DNA from: CAISIP01 sp038247175
Lineage (GTDB): Bacteria; Pseudomonadota; Gammaproteobacteria; Burkholderiales; Burkholderiaceae_C
Reading direction: 5' to 3'
DNA length: 12,992 bases
NCBI GenBank assembly: GCA_038247175.1
Contig: JBBRVD010000110.1
Span: forward strand, 1 to 12,992
A model generated the notes under the pieces. It was not told the DNA's origin and made no database searches. It worked only from the letters and a program-made list of their open reading frames with translations. The position numbers and the translations under genes were made by a program. Shown piece after piece: positions 1-7,776 of the stretch; position 1 is the first letter of the stretch, and every line of letters starts with the position of its first letter.

Positions 1-503
1 ACCGGGTTGACCGAGAACAGGTCGCCCGGCACATAGACCATACGCACCAGACGGCCGGCGCACGGCATATGGACGCGGTGGTAGTCCTTGGGGCTGAGAT
101 ACAGCGTGGCAAACAGACCGTCCTGAAACCGCGCGGCCAGCGCAGCGTCACCTGCCAGCAGCGCGGTCGTCGAATACAGGTGGCCTTTGGCCTGGAAGAT
201 CTGGTCGGCCTCGATTGCGCCGAACTGGCTGATCGCGCCGTCGACCGGGCAGACCAGTTCGGCATGTTCGATCGGCCGGGCGCCTGCCTTGAGCGCGCGG
301 GTGAAAAAATCGTTGAAGCTGGCGTAGTTGCGGATGTCCGATTCAGCCGCCTCGGCCATGTTGACGCCATACTTGGCGACGAACCAGCGGATGATCGACG
401 TGGTCGCGCCACCCCAGCGCCCCGACGCCACGATGCCGCCGAACTGCGTCATCAGTCGCTTGGGCATCAGGTATTGGAGGAAAACTTTGAAGCGATCGGA
501 CAC
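1..503 (-). CDS. psd: Phosphatidylserine decarboxylase proenzyme (partial, C-terminus beyond window)
   Basis: It decarboxylates phosphatidylserine to phosphatidylethanolamine at the inner membrane, the last step of PE synthesis. About 167 N-terminal residues are visible. The translation begins SDRFKVFLQYLMPKR after a GTG start at 501-503, and contains FNDFFTRALK (63-72), PVDGAISQFG (86-95) and LYLSPKDYHRVHMP (134-147), all characteristic of bacterial Psd. Asp88 and the histidines of DYHRVH correspond to the catalytic Asp and His of the family. The self-cleavage LGST motif, which produces the pyruvoyl group, would lie further along and is outside the window. GTG was chosen because the homology starts exactly there; the next in-frame ATG would remove conserved residues, and no strong Shine-Dalgarno is seen. 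A perfect TATAAT lies about 44 bases upstream. The gene is divergent from the lysR gene; no functional link to it is evident. Confidence 0.95.
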   Translation of the reverse strand, partial: MSDRFKVFLQYLMPKRLMTQFGGIVASGRWGGATTSIIRWFVAKYGVNMAEAAESDIRNYASFNDFFTRALKAGARPIEHAELVCPVDGAISQFGAIEADQIFQAKGHLYSTTALLAGDAALAARFQDGLFATLYLSPKDYHRVHMPCAGRLVRMVYVPGDLFSVNP

Positions 504-546
504 GGCAGAAGGCCGCGGATATGCCGCAGCATGCGAAAAGTTGCGG

Positions 547-552
547 ATTATA
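547..552 (-). promoter_or_regulatory. Candidate -10 box of psd
   Basis: On the minus strand this reads TATAAT, a perfect sigma-70 -10 hexamer, placed to give a leader of roughly 35-40 bases before the psd GTG. No convincing TTGACA-like -35 is seen 16-18 bases upstream, so the assignment rests on the -10 and its position in the 107-base psd/lysR divergent gap. Confidence 0.4.
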
Positions 553-610
553 TCGACCGGGCGTTTTCCCGCAGCGCAGTGCCTGCGCTTCGCCTCACAA
601 TGGGAACATC

Positions 611-1495
611 ATGGCCAATACCCGCATCCCGCCGATCCAGTGCCTGCTGACCTTCGAGGCGCTGGCACGCCTGCGCAGCGTGACCCAGACCGCCGACGAG
701 ATGTTCGTCACGCCCAGCGCGGTCAGTCACCGGGTCAAGCAGCTCGAGCAGATCATCGGCACCAAGCTGTTCGGCCGTGCCGACTTTTCGCTGACGACCG
801 ACGGCAGCGAGTACCTGGCCCATGTGCGCGACGGGCTGGCCACGTTGCAGAAGTTTCCAGGCCGAAGCGGTGCAGGCAGCAGCAAGCGCAAGCTGCGCCT
901 GGCGGTGACGCCGACGTTTGCGCGCTCCATCCTGATTCCGCGCCTGCGCCAGTTCACCGACGCCTACCCCGAGATCAACGTCACCTTGCAGGTATCGATC
1001 CCGCTGCTCGACGTGGTGGCCGAGGACGGAGACCTGACGGTGCGTTTCGGCACCGGCCGGTATGCCGACGTCGAGCATCTGTGCCTGCTCAAGGACGAGG
1101 TCACGCCGCTGGCCTCGCCGGCCTTCGTGCGCGAACACGGGCCGTTCGAATCACCGCAGGACCTGGAAGGCGTGCCACTGCTGCGCAGCCCGCTCGAGCC
1201 CTGGCGGACCTGGTTCGGCGCCCACCAGCTCGACTGGCCGGAGCCGTTCGAAGGTTCGCAGTTCAACGACATTGGCCTGATGTGCGACGCGGCCGCCGCC
1301 GGCATGGGCGTGGGCCTGATCCGGCTCAAGCTCGGCGCGCCGTGGCTGGACAACGGCACGCTCGTTCGGCTGTATGACCACGACGTGCCCAGCCCCCATG
1401 CGCATTACCTGTGCTGGCGCGCTGGCACAATGGAACGCTGGGAATGCGCGGCGTTTTCGCAGTGGTTGCAAAAGAGTATCGGGACGGTGGCTTGA
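611..1495 (+). CDS. LysR-type transcriptional regulator, GcvA-like
   Basis: This is a 294-residue DNA-binding regulator of the LysR family. The N-terminal winged helix-turn-helix (about residues 8-66) carries the family signature, e.g. TFEALARLRSVTQTADEM and VTPSAVSHRVKQLE, ending in LFGR and LTTDG. The rest is the periplasmic-binding-like effector domain, including LRLAVTPTFA and an FGTGRYAD segment typical of the GcvA subgroup. The frame is open further upstream to 521, but homology begins at PPIQCLLTFEALA and the ATG at 611 gives the usual length of about 295 residues; a weak GGGA precedes it. LysR proteins usually control the divergent neighbour or a nearby operon. The divergent gene here is housekeeping psd, so the target cannot be read from context; the TRAP/E1 cluster is over 2 kb away. 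The effector is unknown. Confidence 0.92.
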   Translation: MANTRIPPIQCLLTFEALARLRSVTQTADEMFVTPSAVSHRVKQLEQIIGTKLFGRADFSLTTDGSEYLAHVRDGLATLQKFPGRSGAGSSKRKLRLAVTPTFARSILIPRLRQFTDAYPEINVTLQVSIPLLDVVAEDGDLTVRFGTGRYADVEHLCLLKDEVTPLASPAFVREHGPFESPQDLEGVPLLRSPLEPWRTWFGAHQLDWPEPFEGSQFNDIGLMCDAAAAGMGVGLIRLKLGAPWLDNGTLVRLYDHDVPSPHAHYLCWRAGTMERWECAAFSQWLQKSIGTVA

Positions 1496-1505
1496 AGTTT
1501 ATCCG

Positions 1506-1535
1506 TGGCAGATCACTGCCATTCACAGGTTTTTT
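1506..1535 (+). terminator. Weak candidate terminator after lysR
   Basis: TGGCAG (1506-1511) pairs perfectly with CTGCCA (1516-1521) around an ATCA loop, and a run of six T lies at 1530-1535. The stem is only 6 bp and the T-run sits 8 bases away from it, so the element is imperfect. Its place 10 bases after the lysR stop is what makes it plausible. Confidence 0.35.
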
Positions 1536-1864
1536 GGGGTCTGCGAGTAGCAATCTCGGCGCGGCAATCGGCATATGCAGGCGATCACGGCTGGCAGGGG
1601 ATGCAGGTGCAAAAAGGCGTCTGCGGCGGATTGCGGATCCTCGACGTTCCTGATGATCCCACGTGAACCGCTTTCTCTTGCCGGACCCTTGAGCACGGGC
1701 GGTCCGCCAGAATATCGAGATCCGTTCACCACGGCCTGGGCAGGACCGATGTCCCGACAAATACGCAGTGGCAGAATTCACGAGCAGGTTCGGGTGCTCC
1801 AGACAACCTGTCAGGACTCACGAAACGTTGGCCGGGGCGCAAAACATGAAACCTGACGATAAAG

Positions 1865-1892
1865 AACAGATCGCGCGAAGCCGCGATCTGTT
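1865..1892. terminator. Bidirectional hairpin terminator between lysR and the chrA-rhodanese unit
   Basis: AACAGATCGCG (1865-1875) and CGCGATCTGTT (1882-1892) form a perfect 11-bp stem with a six-base loop. T-rich tails follow on both sides: TTTTGCTGTT as read on the plus strand (starting within the stem) and TTCTTTATCG on the minus strand. It lies 106 bases beyond the rhodanese stop and is best read as the end of the minus-strand chrA-rhodanese transcript, possibly also stopping read-through from lysR. Confidence 0.75.
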
Positions 1893-1998
1893 TTGCTGTT
1901 GGACGATCTCGGGGCATGCCAGCGGATCGGACTTTTCGACAGCGAATCGGGAATAACCTGCTGCCCCCGACGGCATGCCCGATGCCTGGCTCCGCAGG

Positions 1999-2337
1999 TC
2001 AGAGCTTGTCGACCAGTGGCAAGCCAGCAGCTTCCCAGGCGGTGATACCACCGCGAAGGAAGCGCGCATGAAACCCCGAGGCGCACAACACACGCGCTGC
2101 GTTGCGGCTGACCTCGTGCCCGAATACGCAGTAGACGACGATGTCTCTGCCTGCGTCCGCCAGCGTGCGTGACCAGTCGGCGAGCGCATCCGGGTCGCCG
2201 CGCAATGCACCAGGCAGCGTGTGACGCGACTGTGCAAAGGCGGCGGCGCGGCGCACGTCGATCACCAGAGCACCTCCGATGTCGGCCGGATCGACCCCCA
2301 GGTCCGCGCTGTCTTCAGCGTGTGAATGCATGCTCAT
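1999..2337 (-). CDS. Rhodanese-domain protein, ChrE-like, next to chrA
   Basis: This is a 112-residue single-domain rhodanese, expected in the cytoplasm since no signal peptide is seen. The domain starts around LVIDVRRAAAFAQSRH (24-39), continues with LPGALRG (41-47), and has the active-site loop CVFGHEVS at 70-77 with Cys70 as the persulfide-carrying cysteine. The C-terminal FLRGGITAWEAAGLPL is the classic rhodanese ending. The loop type CxxGHEVS is that of rhodaneses associated with chromate resistance (ChrE or the ChrB fusion domain), known from family knowledge. ATG at 2335-2337 was chosen; a second in-frame ATG lies two codons later. A purine-rich AAAGAAGAAA sits just upstream, overlapping the chrA stop. 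It follows chrA by 11 bases and is almost certainly co-transcribed. Whether it acts as a sulfurtransferase or in chromate or thiol handling is not shown. Confidence 0.88.
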   Translation of the reverse strand: MSMHSHAEDSADLGVDPADIGGALVIDVRRAAAFAQSRHTLPGALRGDPDALADWSRTLADAGRDIVVYCVFGHEVSRNAARVLCASGFHARFLRGGITAWEAAGLPLVDKL

Positions 2338-2348
2338 GGTTTCTTCTT

Positions 2349-3728
2349 TCAGTGCAGCAACGAAGGCAACAACTGTGTGGCGCCCAGCCCTGCCAGCGCG
2401 CAGACCGCGATCAGGCTCATGACGCCGACCTTGAACCGGAACAACGCCAGCACCGCCAGAACCGTGATCGCAGCGGCCACCCCATCGAACGGTCCGGCAA
2501 AGCCCTTCGGCCACCAGACATGCCAGGCAAAAAACAGCGCCAGGTTCAGGATCACACCGACCACCGCCGCGGTGATCGCCGTCAGCGGCGCCGTGAATGC
2601 CAGCTTGCCGTGCGTGGTCTCGATCAGCGGGCCGCCGGCAAAGATCAGCACGAACGAGGGCAGGAAGGTGAAGAACGTGACCACGGTCGCCGCCAGCGCA
2701 CCGCCGAGGAACGGCGCATCCGGACCCAGTACCTGGCCGAGCCAGCCGCCAACGAAACCGACGAAGGCCACGACCATGATCAAGGGCCCCGGCGTGGTCT
2801 CGCCCAGCGCCAGACCATCGATCATCTGCGTGGCCGATAACCATTGGTGGTGTTCGACCGCGCCCTGGTACACATAGGGCAAGACTGCGTAGGCGCCGCC
2901 GAAGGTCAACCAGGCCGCCTTGGTGAAGAACCAGCCCATCTGCGACAGCGTGGATTGCCAGCCCCAGAGCAGGCCCAGCAGCACCATCGCCACCGCCCAC
3001 AGACCCAGCGCCAATAACAGCAGGCGGATCAACCCGCCGCGCGCAAACCGGGCATGCAGGGGCGTCGGCGTGTCGTCGTCAATCAGCGCGGGGCCACGGT
3101 TGGTGCCGTCGGCTGCATGTCCGCCGCCAACGGAGAATGCCGCCGGCCGATAGCGCCCGCCGACATATCCGATCAGCGCAGCGCCCAGCACGATGGCCGG
3201 AAACGGCAGCCGCAACACGAAGATGCAGAAAAACGCCAACGCGGCAACAGCCCATAGCCAACGGTTCTTCAGCGCCCGGCCACCGATACGCCAGGCCGCA
3301 TGCAGCACAACTGCCGTGACGGCCGGCTTGATGCCATAGAAGATGCCGGCCACGACCGGCAACTGGCCGTACGCCATGTAGATCCACGACAAGCCGACCA
3401 GAATGAACAGCGACGGCAATACGAACAGCCCGCCGGCGACCAGCCCGCCCCGGCGCCGGTGCATCAACCAGCCGATGTAGGTGGCGAGTTGTTGCGCCTC
3501 CGGGCCCGGCAGCACCATGCAGTAGTTCAGCGCGTGCAGAAAACGTTTCTCGCTGATCCAGCGCCGGCGCTCGACCAGTTCCGCATGCATGATCGCGATC
3601 TGCCCGGCTGGCCCGCCGAAGCTGATGAATCCGAGCTTGAGCCAGAACCAGAATGCCTGGGTCAGGCTGACGGATGGTGGCGCCCGCGCGACGGCGCACT
3701 CGGGAACCGAAGGGCGGGAATCGGTCAT
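2349..3728 (-). CDS. chrA: Long-chain chromate transporter ChrA
   Basis: This 459-residue inner-membrane protein has two CHR (chromate transport) domains, the two-domain long-chain form that exports chromate from the cytoplasm. Domain 1 has KLGFISFGGPAGQIAIMH (31-48) and LPGPEAQQLATYIGW (73-87). Domain 2 repeats the pattern with WLTFGGAYAVLPYVYQ (273-288) and ETTPGPLIMVVAFVGF (310-325). A hydrophilic linker rich in G, D and T lies at about 198-226. At least ten hydrophobic segments are evident. The frame is open up to 3854, but those residues are basic and unlike the family; ATG at 3728 starts a short hydrophilic leader before the first CHR helix, though its ribosome-binding site is weak. It is followed by the rhodanese gene. 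The chromate regulator ChrB, common beside chrA in proteobacteria, is absent. It lies 169 bases downstream of dctP on the same strand, with its own or read-through transcription. Confidence 0.94.
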   Translation of the reverse strand: MTDSRPSVPECAVARAPPSVSLTQAFWFWLKLGFISFGGPAGQIAIMHAELVERRRWISEKRFLHALNYCMVLPGPEAQQLATYIGWLMHRRRGGLVAGGLFVLPSLFILVGLSWIYMAYGQLPVVAGIFYGIKPAVTAVVLHAAWRIGGRALKNRWLWAVAALAFFCIFVLRLPFPAIVLGAALIGYVGGRYRPAAFSVGGGHAADGTNRGPALIDDDTPTPLHARFARGGLIRLLLLALGLWAVAMVLLGLLWGWQSTLSQMGWFFTKAAWLTFGGAYAVLPYVYQGAVEHHQWLSATQMIDGLALGETTPGPLIMVVAFVGFVGGWLGQVLGPDAPFLGGALAATVVTFFTFLPSFVLIFAGGPLIETTHGKLAFTAPLTAITAAVVGVILNLALFFAWHVWWPKGFAGPFDGVAAAITVLAVLALFRFKVGVMSLIAVCALAGLGATQLLPSLLH

Positions 3729-3863
3729 GCCAAGCAATGACGCCTCAACGGACTTGTGGGGTGTGCCGGCCGCGCCGGCCCGATCAGCGCGCCCCGGCAG
3801 GCAGAGTATGACCCGGCATGATGACATCTTGGGCATCCATCGCCGGGAAGCCATTTTTCATGA

Positions 3864-3882
3864 CGCAGGCCGTCAGCCTGCG
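3864..3882. repeat. Short inverted repeat between dctP and chrA
   Basis: CGCAGGC (3864-3870) and GCCTGCG (3876-3882) form a 7-bp stem with a CGTCA loop, 16 bases past the dctP stop. On the minus strand it is followed by an A-rich rather than a T-rich run, so it is not a standard intrinsic terminator. It could attenuate or stabilise the 3' end of the TRAP operon transcript. Confidence 0.4.
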
Positions 3883-3897
3883 CGCTGGCGATCGCGC

Positions 3898-4926
3898 TTA
3901 TTTCTTGCGCGCGGTGATCGCCTTTTCAGCCAACGTCACCAGCTCGACGCCGACCTGGCTTTTCCATTTGTCGTAGACCGGACGGGTCGCCTTGACGAAT
4001 GCCTCGCGCTCGGCCGGGCTCAATTCGGTGATCGTCACACCCAATGCGGCTATTTCCTTGAGCAGCGGCTTGCCGGCTTCGGCCAGGCCCTGGCGGGCGA
4101 TGGCAATTTCTTCCTTCCCTGCATCGATGGCGGCCTGGCGCACGATGGCCTGGTCGGCCGGTGTCCACGAAGCCCAGACTTCCTTGTTGACGACGAACAC
4201 CAGTGGATCGGCGACGTAACCCCACATCGTCACGTGTTTCTGGCCGATGGTGTGCATCTTGGCCGCGGTGAACACCGACATCGGGTTTTCCTGGCCGTCG
4301 ACCGCGCCACTGGCCAAAGCGGGCTGCGCATCGGCCCAACTCATCTGGGTCGGGTTCGCCCCCAGCGCGGTGAAGATGTCCGAGAACAGCGGCGAGCCAA
4401 CCACACGCAGCTTCAGGCCCTTGAGGTCCTCAGGCTTGCGGATCGGTCCCTTGGAATTGGTGACTTCGCGATAGCCGTTCTCGCCCCAGGCCAAAGGCAC
4501 AACACCCGCCTTGTCCAGGATGCCAAAGATCTGCTTGCCTACGTCGCCCTGGGTCAACGCGTCGATGGCGGCATAGTCCGGCATCAGGAACGGCATCGAG
4601 AACAGGTTCAGCTCCTTGACCTGCGGCGACCAGTTGATCGTCGAGCCGATGGCCATATCGATCACGCCCTGGCGAATGGCGGTGAACTCGCGCGTCTGGT
4701 CTCCCTGCACCAACGACACGCCGGGATACAGCTTGATGTTGATGCGGCCGTTGGTGCGCTCCTTGACCATATTGGCCCAGATCTCGCCACCCTTGCCCCA
4801 CGGGAAGGCCGTGCCCACCACCAGTGACATCTTGTATTCGGATTTGTAGTTCTGCGCCGACGAGATGGCCGTGAAGGCCAACGCAGTCGCGGCCACCGCG
4901 AACTTGAACAGAGTACGAACTTTCAT
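3898..4926 (-). CDS. dctP: TRAP transporter periplasmic solute-binding subunit, DctP family
   Basis: This 342-residue periplasmic receptor catches the substrate, usually a carboxylate, and hands it to the DctQM membrane part. The signal peptide has a basic start (MKVRTLFK), a hydrophobic core (about 9-20) and probable cleavage after SSA at 24. The mature part shows the DctP pattern: GTAFPWGKGGEIWANMV (38-54), KLRVVGSPLFSDIFTALGAN (172-191) with Arg174 at the position that salt-bridges the ligand carboxylate in the family, and ALASGAVDGQENP (203-215). The strong ribosome-binding site AAGGAGAT (4934-4941) serves the ATG at 4924-4926; a GTG immediately before it (4927-4929) is an alternative. 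It is the last gene of the E1-TRAP unit, 30 bases after dctM. The strong site fits the higher dose of binding protein usually needed. The sequence does not tell me the ligand. Confidence 0.95.
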   Translation of the reverse strand: MKVRTLFKFAVAATALAFTAISSAQNYKSEYKMSLVVGTAFPWGKGGEIWANMVKERTNGRINIKLYPGVSLVQGDQTREFTAIRQGVIDMAIGSTINWSPQVKELNLFSMPFLMPDYAAIDALTQGDVGKQIFGILDKAGVVPLAWGENGYREVTNSKGPIRKPEDLKGLKLRVVGSPLFSDIFTALGANPTQMSWADAQPALASGAVDGQENPMSVFTAAKMHTIGQKHVTMWGYVADPLVFVVNKEVWASWTPADQAIVRQAAIDAGKEEIAIARQGLAEAGKPLLKEIAALGVTITELSPAEREAFVKATRPVYDKWKSQVGVELVTLAEKAITARKK

Positions 4927-4933
4927 CACTTTT

Positions 4934-4941
4934 ATCTCCTT
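4934..4941 (-). promoter_or_regulatory. Strong ribosome-binding site of dctP
   Basis: This reads AAGGAGAT on the minus strand, seven bases before the ATG at 4926 and four before the alternative GTG at 4929. It is the best Shine-Dalgarno in the operon and favours the ATG start. Confidence 0.75.
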
Positions 4942-4956
4942 GTAAAGAACGAAAAA

Positions 4957-6255
4957 TCAATAGCCCAGCCTGCGGGGAAGCCACAGGGCGAGCTCCGGAA
5001 ACATGATCACCAGCAATGTCACGCACATGAGCGCGGCCAGCAACCAGACCACCCAGCGTACGGTCTCTTCCATGCGTACGCCGGCGATTCGACACGACAC
5101 CATCAGGTTGACGGCGATCGGTGGCGTGAACTGACCCATCGCCACCGTCATTGTCAACAACACGCCGAACCAGACCAGGTCCCACTGAAAGTGGCTGGCG
5201 ATTGGCAGCAACAGCGGAATGAAGATCAGGAAGATCGACACGCCGTCAAGGAACATGCCCACGAAGATCAGCAGCAGCATCAGCAGCGCCATCACGCCGA
5301 ACTCACCCAGGCCAGACTGAACTATGGCGCGGGTCAGCGGATCGATGACGCTCAGCGTCGACAACGAGTAGGCGAAGATGCCGGCCAGCGCCACCACCAA
5401 CAGGATGATGGCCGACAACTCACCCGACTCACGCAGTATGACGAACAGGTCGCGCACCTTGATCGTACGGTACACGATCATGCCGACGAACAGGCCGTAG
5501 AACACCGCGACCACGGCCGCCTCGGTCGGCGTGAACCAGCCGGCCCGCATGCCGCCCAGGATCAAAACCGGTGCGGCCAGCGCCCATGACGCCTCGCGCA
5601 GGCTGGACCAGAACGGCGGACGGCCCATGCCGATTTCTTCGTGTCCCATGCCATGGCGCCGGGCCAGCCAGACTGCCGGCACCATCAGCGCCAGGCCGAC
5701 CAGGATGCCGGGCACCATGCCCGCGGCGAACATGGCCGGCACCGAGGCACCGGGCACCATGACCGAATAGACGATGAAAGCAATCGAGGGCGGAATCAGG
5801 ATGTCGATCGAGGCCGCCGCACCGATGACACTGGCCGAAAACGCCTTCGGATATCCGGCGCGCGTCATGGCCACAATCATGACGCCGCCAACCGCGGCTG
5901 CGGTCGCCGGGCCGGAGCCCGAGATGCCGCCCAGGAACATCGCCACCCCGATCGCGACCAGCGGCAACATGCCCGGGCCGCGGCCAACGAGAGCCACGGC
6001 AAAGTTCACCAGCCGCAGCGCAACACCCGAACGCTCGAAGATCGAGCCGACCAGCACGAACATCGGGATCGCCAGCAGCGGGTACTTGCCCAGGCCGGCA
6101 AAGAAGTTCTGCGGCACGGCCATCAGCCCGAACCACTGCGTCTCGGGGTTGGCCAAGGCGATCGCAGCCGAGCCGGCCAGCCCCATGGCGACACCGATCG
6201 GCACGCCGATTATCATCATCACGATGAACACCAGAAACAGGAAGGTCGCGATCAT
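4957..6255 (-). CDS. dctM: TRAP transporter large membrane subunit, DctM family
   Basis: This 432-residue polytopic inner-membrane protein forms the sodium-coupled transport channel of the TRAP system. It starts MIATFLFLVFIVMMIIGVP and has about 12 hydrophobic segments. Family signatures are IPMFVLVGSIFERSGVA (63-79), FLGGISGSGPATAAAVGG (107-124), and late motifs such as LIFVGMFLDGVS and MGQFTPPIAVNL, the latter a hallmark of the C-terminal half. Length matches the family norm of about 425-435. The open frame extends further upstream, but ATG at 6255 fits the homology and overlaps the dctQ stop in an ATGA, which points to translational coupling. It lies between dctQ and dctP in the usual TRAP order Q-M-P. 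Confidence 0.95.
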   Translation of the reverse strand: MIATFLFLVFIVMMIIGVPIGVAMGLAGSAAIALANPETQWFGLMAVPQNFFAGLGKYPLLAIPMFVLVGSIFERSGVALRLVNFAVALVGRGPGMLPLVAIGVAMFLGGISGSGPATAAAVGGVMIVAMTRAGYPKAFSASVIGAAASIDILIPPSIAFIVYSVMVPGASVPAMFAAGMVPGILVGLALMVPAVWLARRHGMGHEEIGMGRPPFWSSLREASWALAAPVLILGGMRAGWFTPTEAAVVAVFYGLFVGMIVYRTIKVRDLFVILRESGELSAIILLVVALAGIFAYSLSTLSVIDPLTRAIVQSGLGEFGVMALLMLLLIFVGMFLDGVSIFLIFIPLLLPIASHFQWDLVWFGVLLTMTVAMGQFTPPIAVNLMVSCRIAGVRMEETVRWVVWLLAALMCVTLLVIMFPELALWLPRRLGY

Positions 6256-6773
6256 GCGCGCCGCCCCCGGCGGATGAACAGTCCGAGCGCGCGCCCTGCA
6301 ATGGCCACCGACATGACCGGCAACCAGATCGAATACCACCAGGCCGGCACACCGATGCCTGGCGAAGTCTCGCCGTAACGAATGTCGTCATAGACCATGC
6401 GCGAACTGAGCACGGCCATCAGCACGAACAGCACGAACACCATCAATGAACCGAAACGTGCCAGCGCGCGCTGGCGGGAGCGCGAGCCGTTGTCGGCGAC
6501 ATACTCGATCCGGATCTGCCGGTTGCGCGCGACCGACGCCGAACCAGCCACCAGGGCCAGCACGATCATCAGGAACACCGACAACTCCTCGGTCCAGGCG
6601 AACGACTGATTGGTGAAATATCGCACCAGTACATTGGCAAAGGTGATCGAGGCCAGCAGACCCATCACGACAACAGTCAGCCAGTCCTCGATCTTGAGAG
6701 GAACGGCCGTCTTCTCGTCGTGCACAGCGGCATCTTCGGAAACGGACATCACGGGGGACGAGGAGTCGGTCAT
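6252..6773 (-). CDS. dctQ: TRAP transporter small membrane subunit, DctQ family
   Basis: This 173-residue inner-membrane partner of DctM has four hydrophobic segments at about 31-50, 62-82, 106-126 and 146-166. The DctQ pattern ITFANVLVRYF (43-53) followed by FAWTEELSVFLMI (58-70) is clear, as is the cytoplasmic RNRQIRIEYV (83-92). ATG at 6773 gives a hydrophilic N-terminal tail of about 27 residues; an in-frame ATG at 6749 would shorten the tail by eight. Neither has a clear Shine-Dalgarno, so the start is uncertain and may depend on coupling from the E1 beta gene 46 bases upstream. Its stop overlaps the dctM start by four bases. Confidence 0.9.
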   Translation of the reverse strand: MTDSSSPVMSVSEDAAVHDEKTAVPLKIEDWLTVVVMGLLASITFANVLVRYFTNQSFAWTEELSVFLMIVLALVAGSASVARNRQIRIEYVADNGSRSRQRALARFGSLMVFVLFVLMAVLSSRMVYDDIRYGETSPGIGVPAWWYSIWLPVMSVAIAGRALGLFIRRGRRA

Positions 6774-6819
6774 GTCGAGCGTAACGGGTTGGTTTTCTGC
6801 ACGCTGATCGCCGGCAACC

Positions 6820-7776
6820 TCATGCCAGGAATGCGCGCGCGGCGGAGACCACCGCATCGACATCGACGCGTGACTGTGCCTCCAGCACCGGCGCGTAACC
6901 GACCGGAATACGCGGCGCACCGAGCCGGCGTACTTTGCAGCCGATGTGCTCGGCCGCGGTCGCAGCAATTTCAGCGCCAAAACCCGCGGCCTGAATCGCC
7001 TCGTGCACGACCAACAGGTGGCCGGTGCGAGCACAGGACTGCAACACCGCGTCCCGGTCCCAGGGCCAGATGCTGCGCAAGTCGATCAGATCGACCGAGA
7101 TACCTTGCTCCGCCAGCTGGTCACAGGCCTGGGCGCACAGCTGGACCTGCCGGCTCCAGCTGACCATGGTCAGGCGAACTCCGCTGCGCACGGTCCGCGC
7201 CTGGCCCAGTACCGCCATCTGGTTCTCGTCGACCTCGCCGGTCTGGCCCCACAGGGTCTTGTGCTCCATGTAGACCACCGGATCGCCGCAGGCCAGCGCG
7301 GCGCGCAGCAGACTGTAGTTGTCCTGTGGCGTACCGGGACAGACCACCACCACGCCAGGCAGGTGCGCGAACCAGCTCTCGAACGATTGCGAATGTTGCG
7401 CTGCCGACGAGTCCCAGATGCCGATCGGCATGCGCACCACCATCGGCACCCGCCCCTGGCCACCAAACATGTAGCGGTTCTTGGCCGCCTGGTTGACCAG
7501 CTCGTCCATGCCGCACAACGCGAAATCGGCCACCCGCATTTCGACTACCGGCCGCAGCCCGGCCAGCGCCATGCCTACGCCGGCCCCCAGGATGGCAGCC
7601 TCGCTGATCGGAGTGTCGATCACGCGCTCGCAGCCAAACTGCTGTTGCAAGCCCTTGTACTGCGCGAAGATGCCGCCCCGGCCCACGTCTTCGCCCAGCA
7701 CGACGATGCAGGGATCGGCCTGCATCTCGCGCGCCAGTGCGCGCACCGCGGCTTCGGCGTAGGTCATCAGCGCCAT
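6820..7776 (-). CDS. Thiamine-diphosphate 2-oxoacid/acetoin dehydrogenase-type E1 component, beta subunit
   Basis: This 318-residue beta chain pairs with the adjacent alpha chain to make an alpha2beta2 E1 enzyme in the cytoplasm. It shows the transketolase pyrimidine-binding domain first (about 3-180) and the C-terminal transketolase domain after. Key features are VVLGEDVGRGG (25-35), RVIDTPISEAAILG (51-64) with Glu59 in the place of the glutamate that activates thiamine, and SSAAQHSQSFESWFAHLPG (123-141) with His128 in the conserved HSQS. The C-terminal part carries SVDLIDLRSIWPWD and LLVVHEAIQAAGFGAEI, also typical. Length fits AcoB/PdhB-type subunits (about 320-340). GGGAG lies seven bases before the ATG. 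Its start overlaps the alpha gene end by 10 bases, so the two are translationally coupled. No E2 or E3 follows; the TRAP genes do. The true substrate (pyruvate, acetoin, branched or other oxoacid) is not determined. Confidence 0.92.
   Translation of the reverse strand: MALMTYAEAAVRALAREMQADPCIVVLGEDVGRGGIFAQYKGLQQQFGCERVIDTPISEAAILGAGVGMALAGLRPVVEMRVADFALCGMDELVNQAAKNRYMFGGQGRVPMVVRMPIGIWDSSAAQHSQSFESWFAHLPGVVVVCPGTPQDNYSLLRAALACGDPVVYMEHKTLWGQTGEVDENQMAVLGQARTVRSGVRLTMVSWSRQVQLCAQACDQLAEQGISVDLIDLRSIWPWDRDAVLQSCARTGHLLVVHEAIQAAGFGAEIAATAAEHIGCKVRRLGAPRIPVGYAPVLEAQSRVDVDAVVSAARAFLA

Larger units (their letters stand above)
1496..1998. other. 503-base intergenic stretch, no supported gene
   Basis: This lies between the convergent lysR and rhodanese genes. 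Short frames exist on both strands (for example plus 1575-1856 and minus 1326-1781) but none has a recognisable protein, good ribosome-binding site or domain, and the longest runs into lysR. By eye the composition is less GC-rich than the flanking genes. I recognise only the hairpins at 1506-1535 and 1865-1892. It may be a decayed gene or plain spacer. Confidence 0.6.

Noticed and set aside
328..1377. Open plus-strand frame overlapping psd and lysR
   Set aside because: It shares the strand but not the frame with lysR; its translation is arginine/alanine-rich without any domain, while the lysR frame has clear family motifs.
1326..1781. Minus-strand frame at the end of lysR and into the intergenic gap
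   Set aside because: It overlaps the conserved end of lysR, is rich in R, P and S, lacks a ribosome-binding site and resembles nothing I know.
1575..1856. Plus-strand 93-codon frame in the intergenic gap
   Set aside because: It has no ribosome-binding site, no hydrophobic or domain pattern and irregular composition; not enough to call a gene.
3765..3780. GC-rich palindromic stretch (GCCGGC repeated around CGC) upstream of chrA
   Set aside because: It could look like an operator, but such GCCGGC pairs are common in DNA of this composition and no second copy or promoter frames it.
3589..4827. Long open frame on the plus strand across chrA and dctP
   Set aside because: It runs antisense over two well-supported genes and their gap, with an R-, D- and H-rich composition and no recognisable domain or ribosome-binding site.
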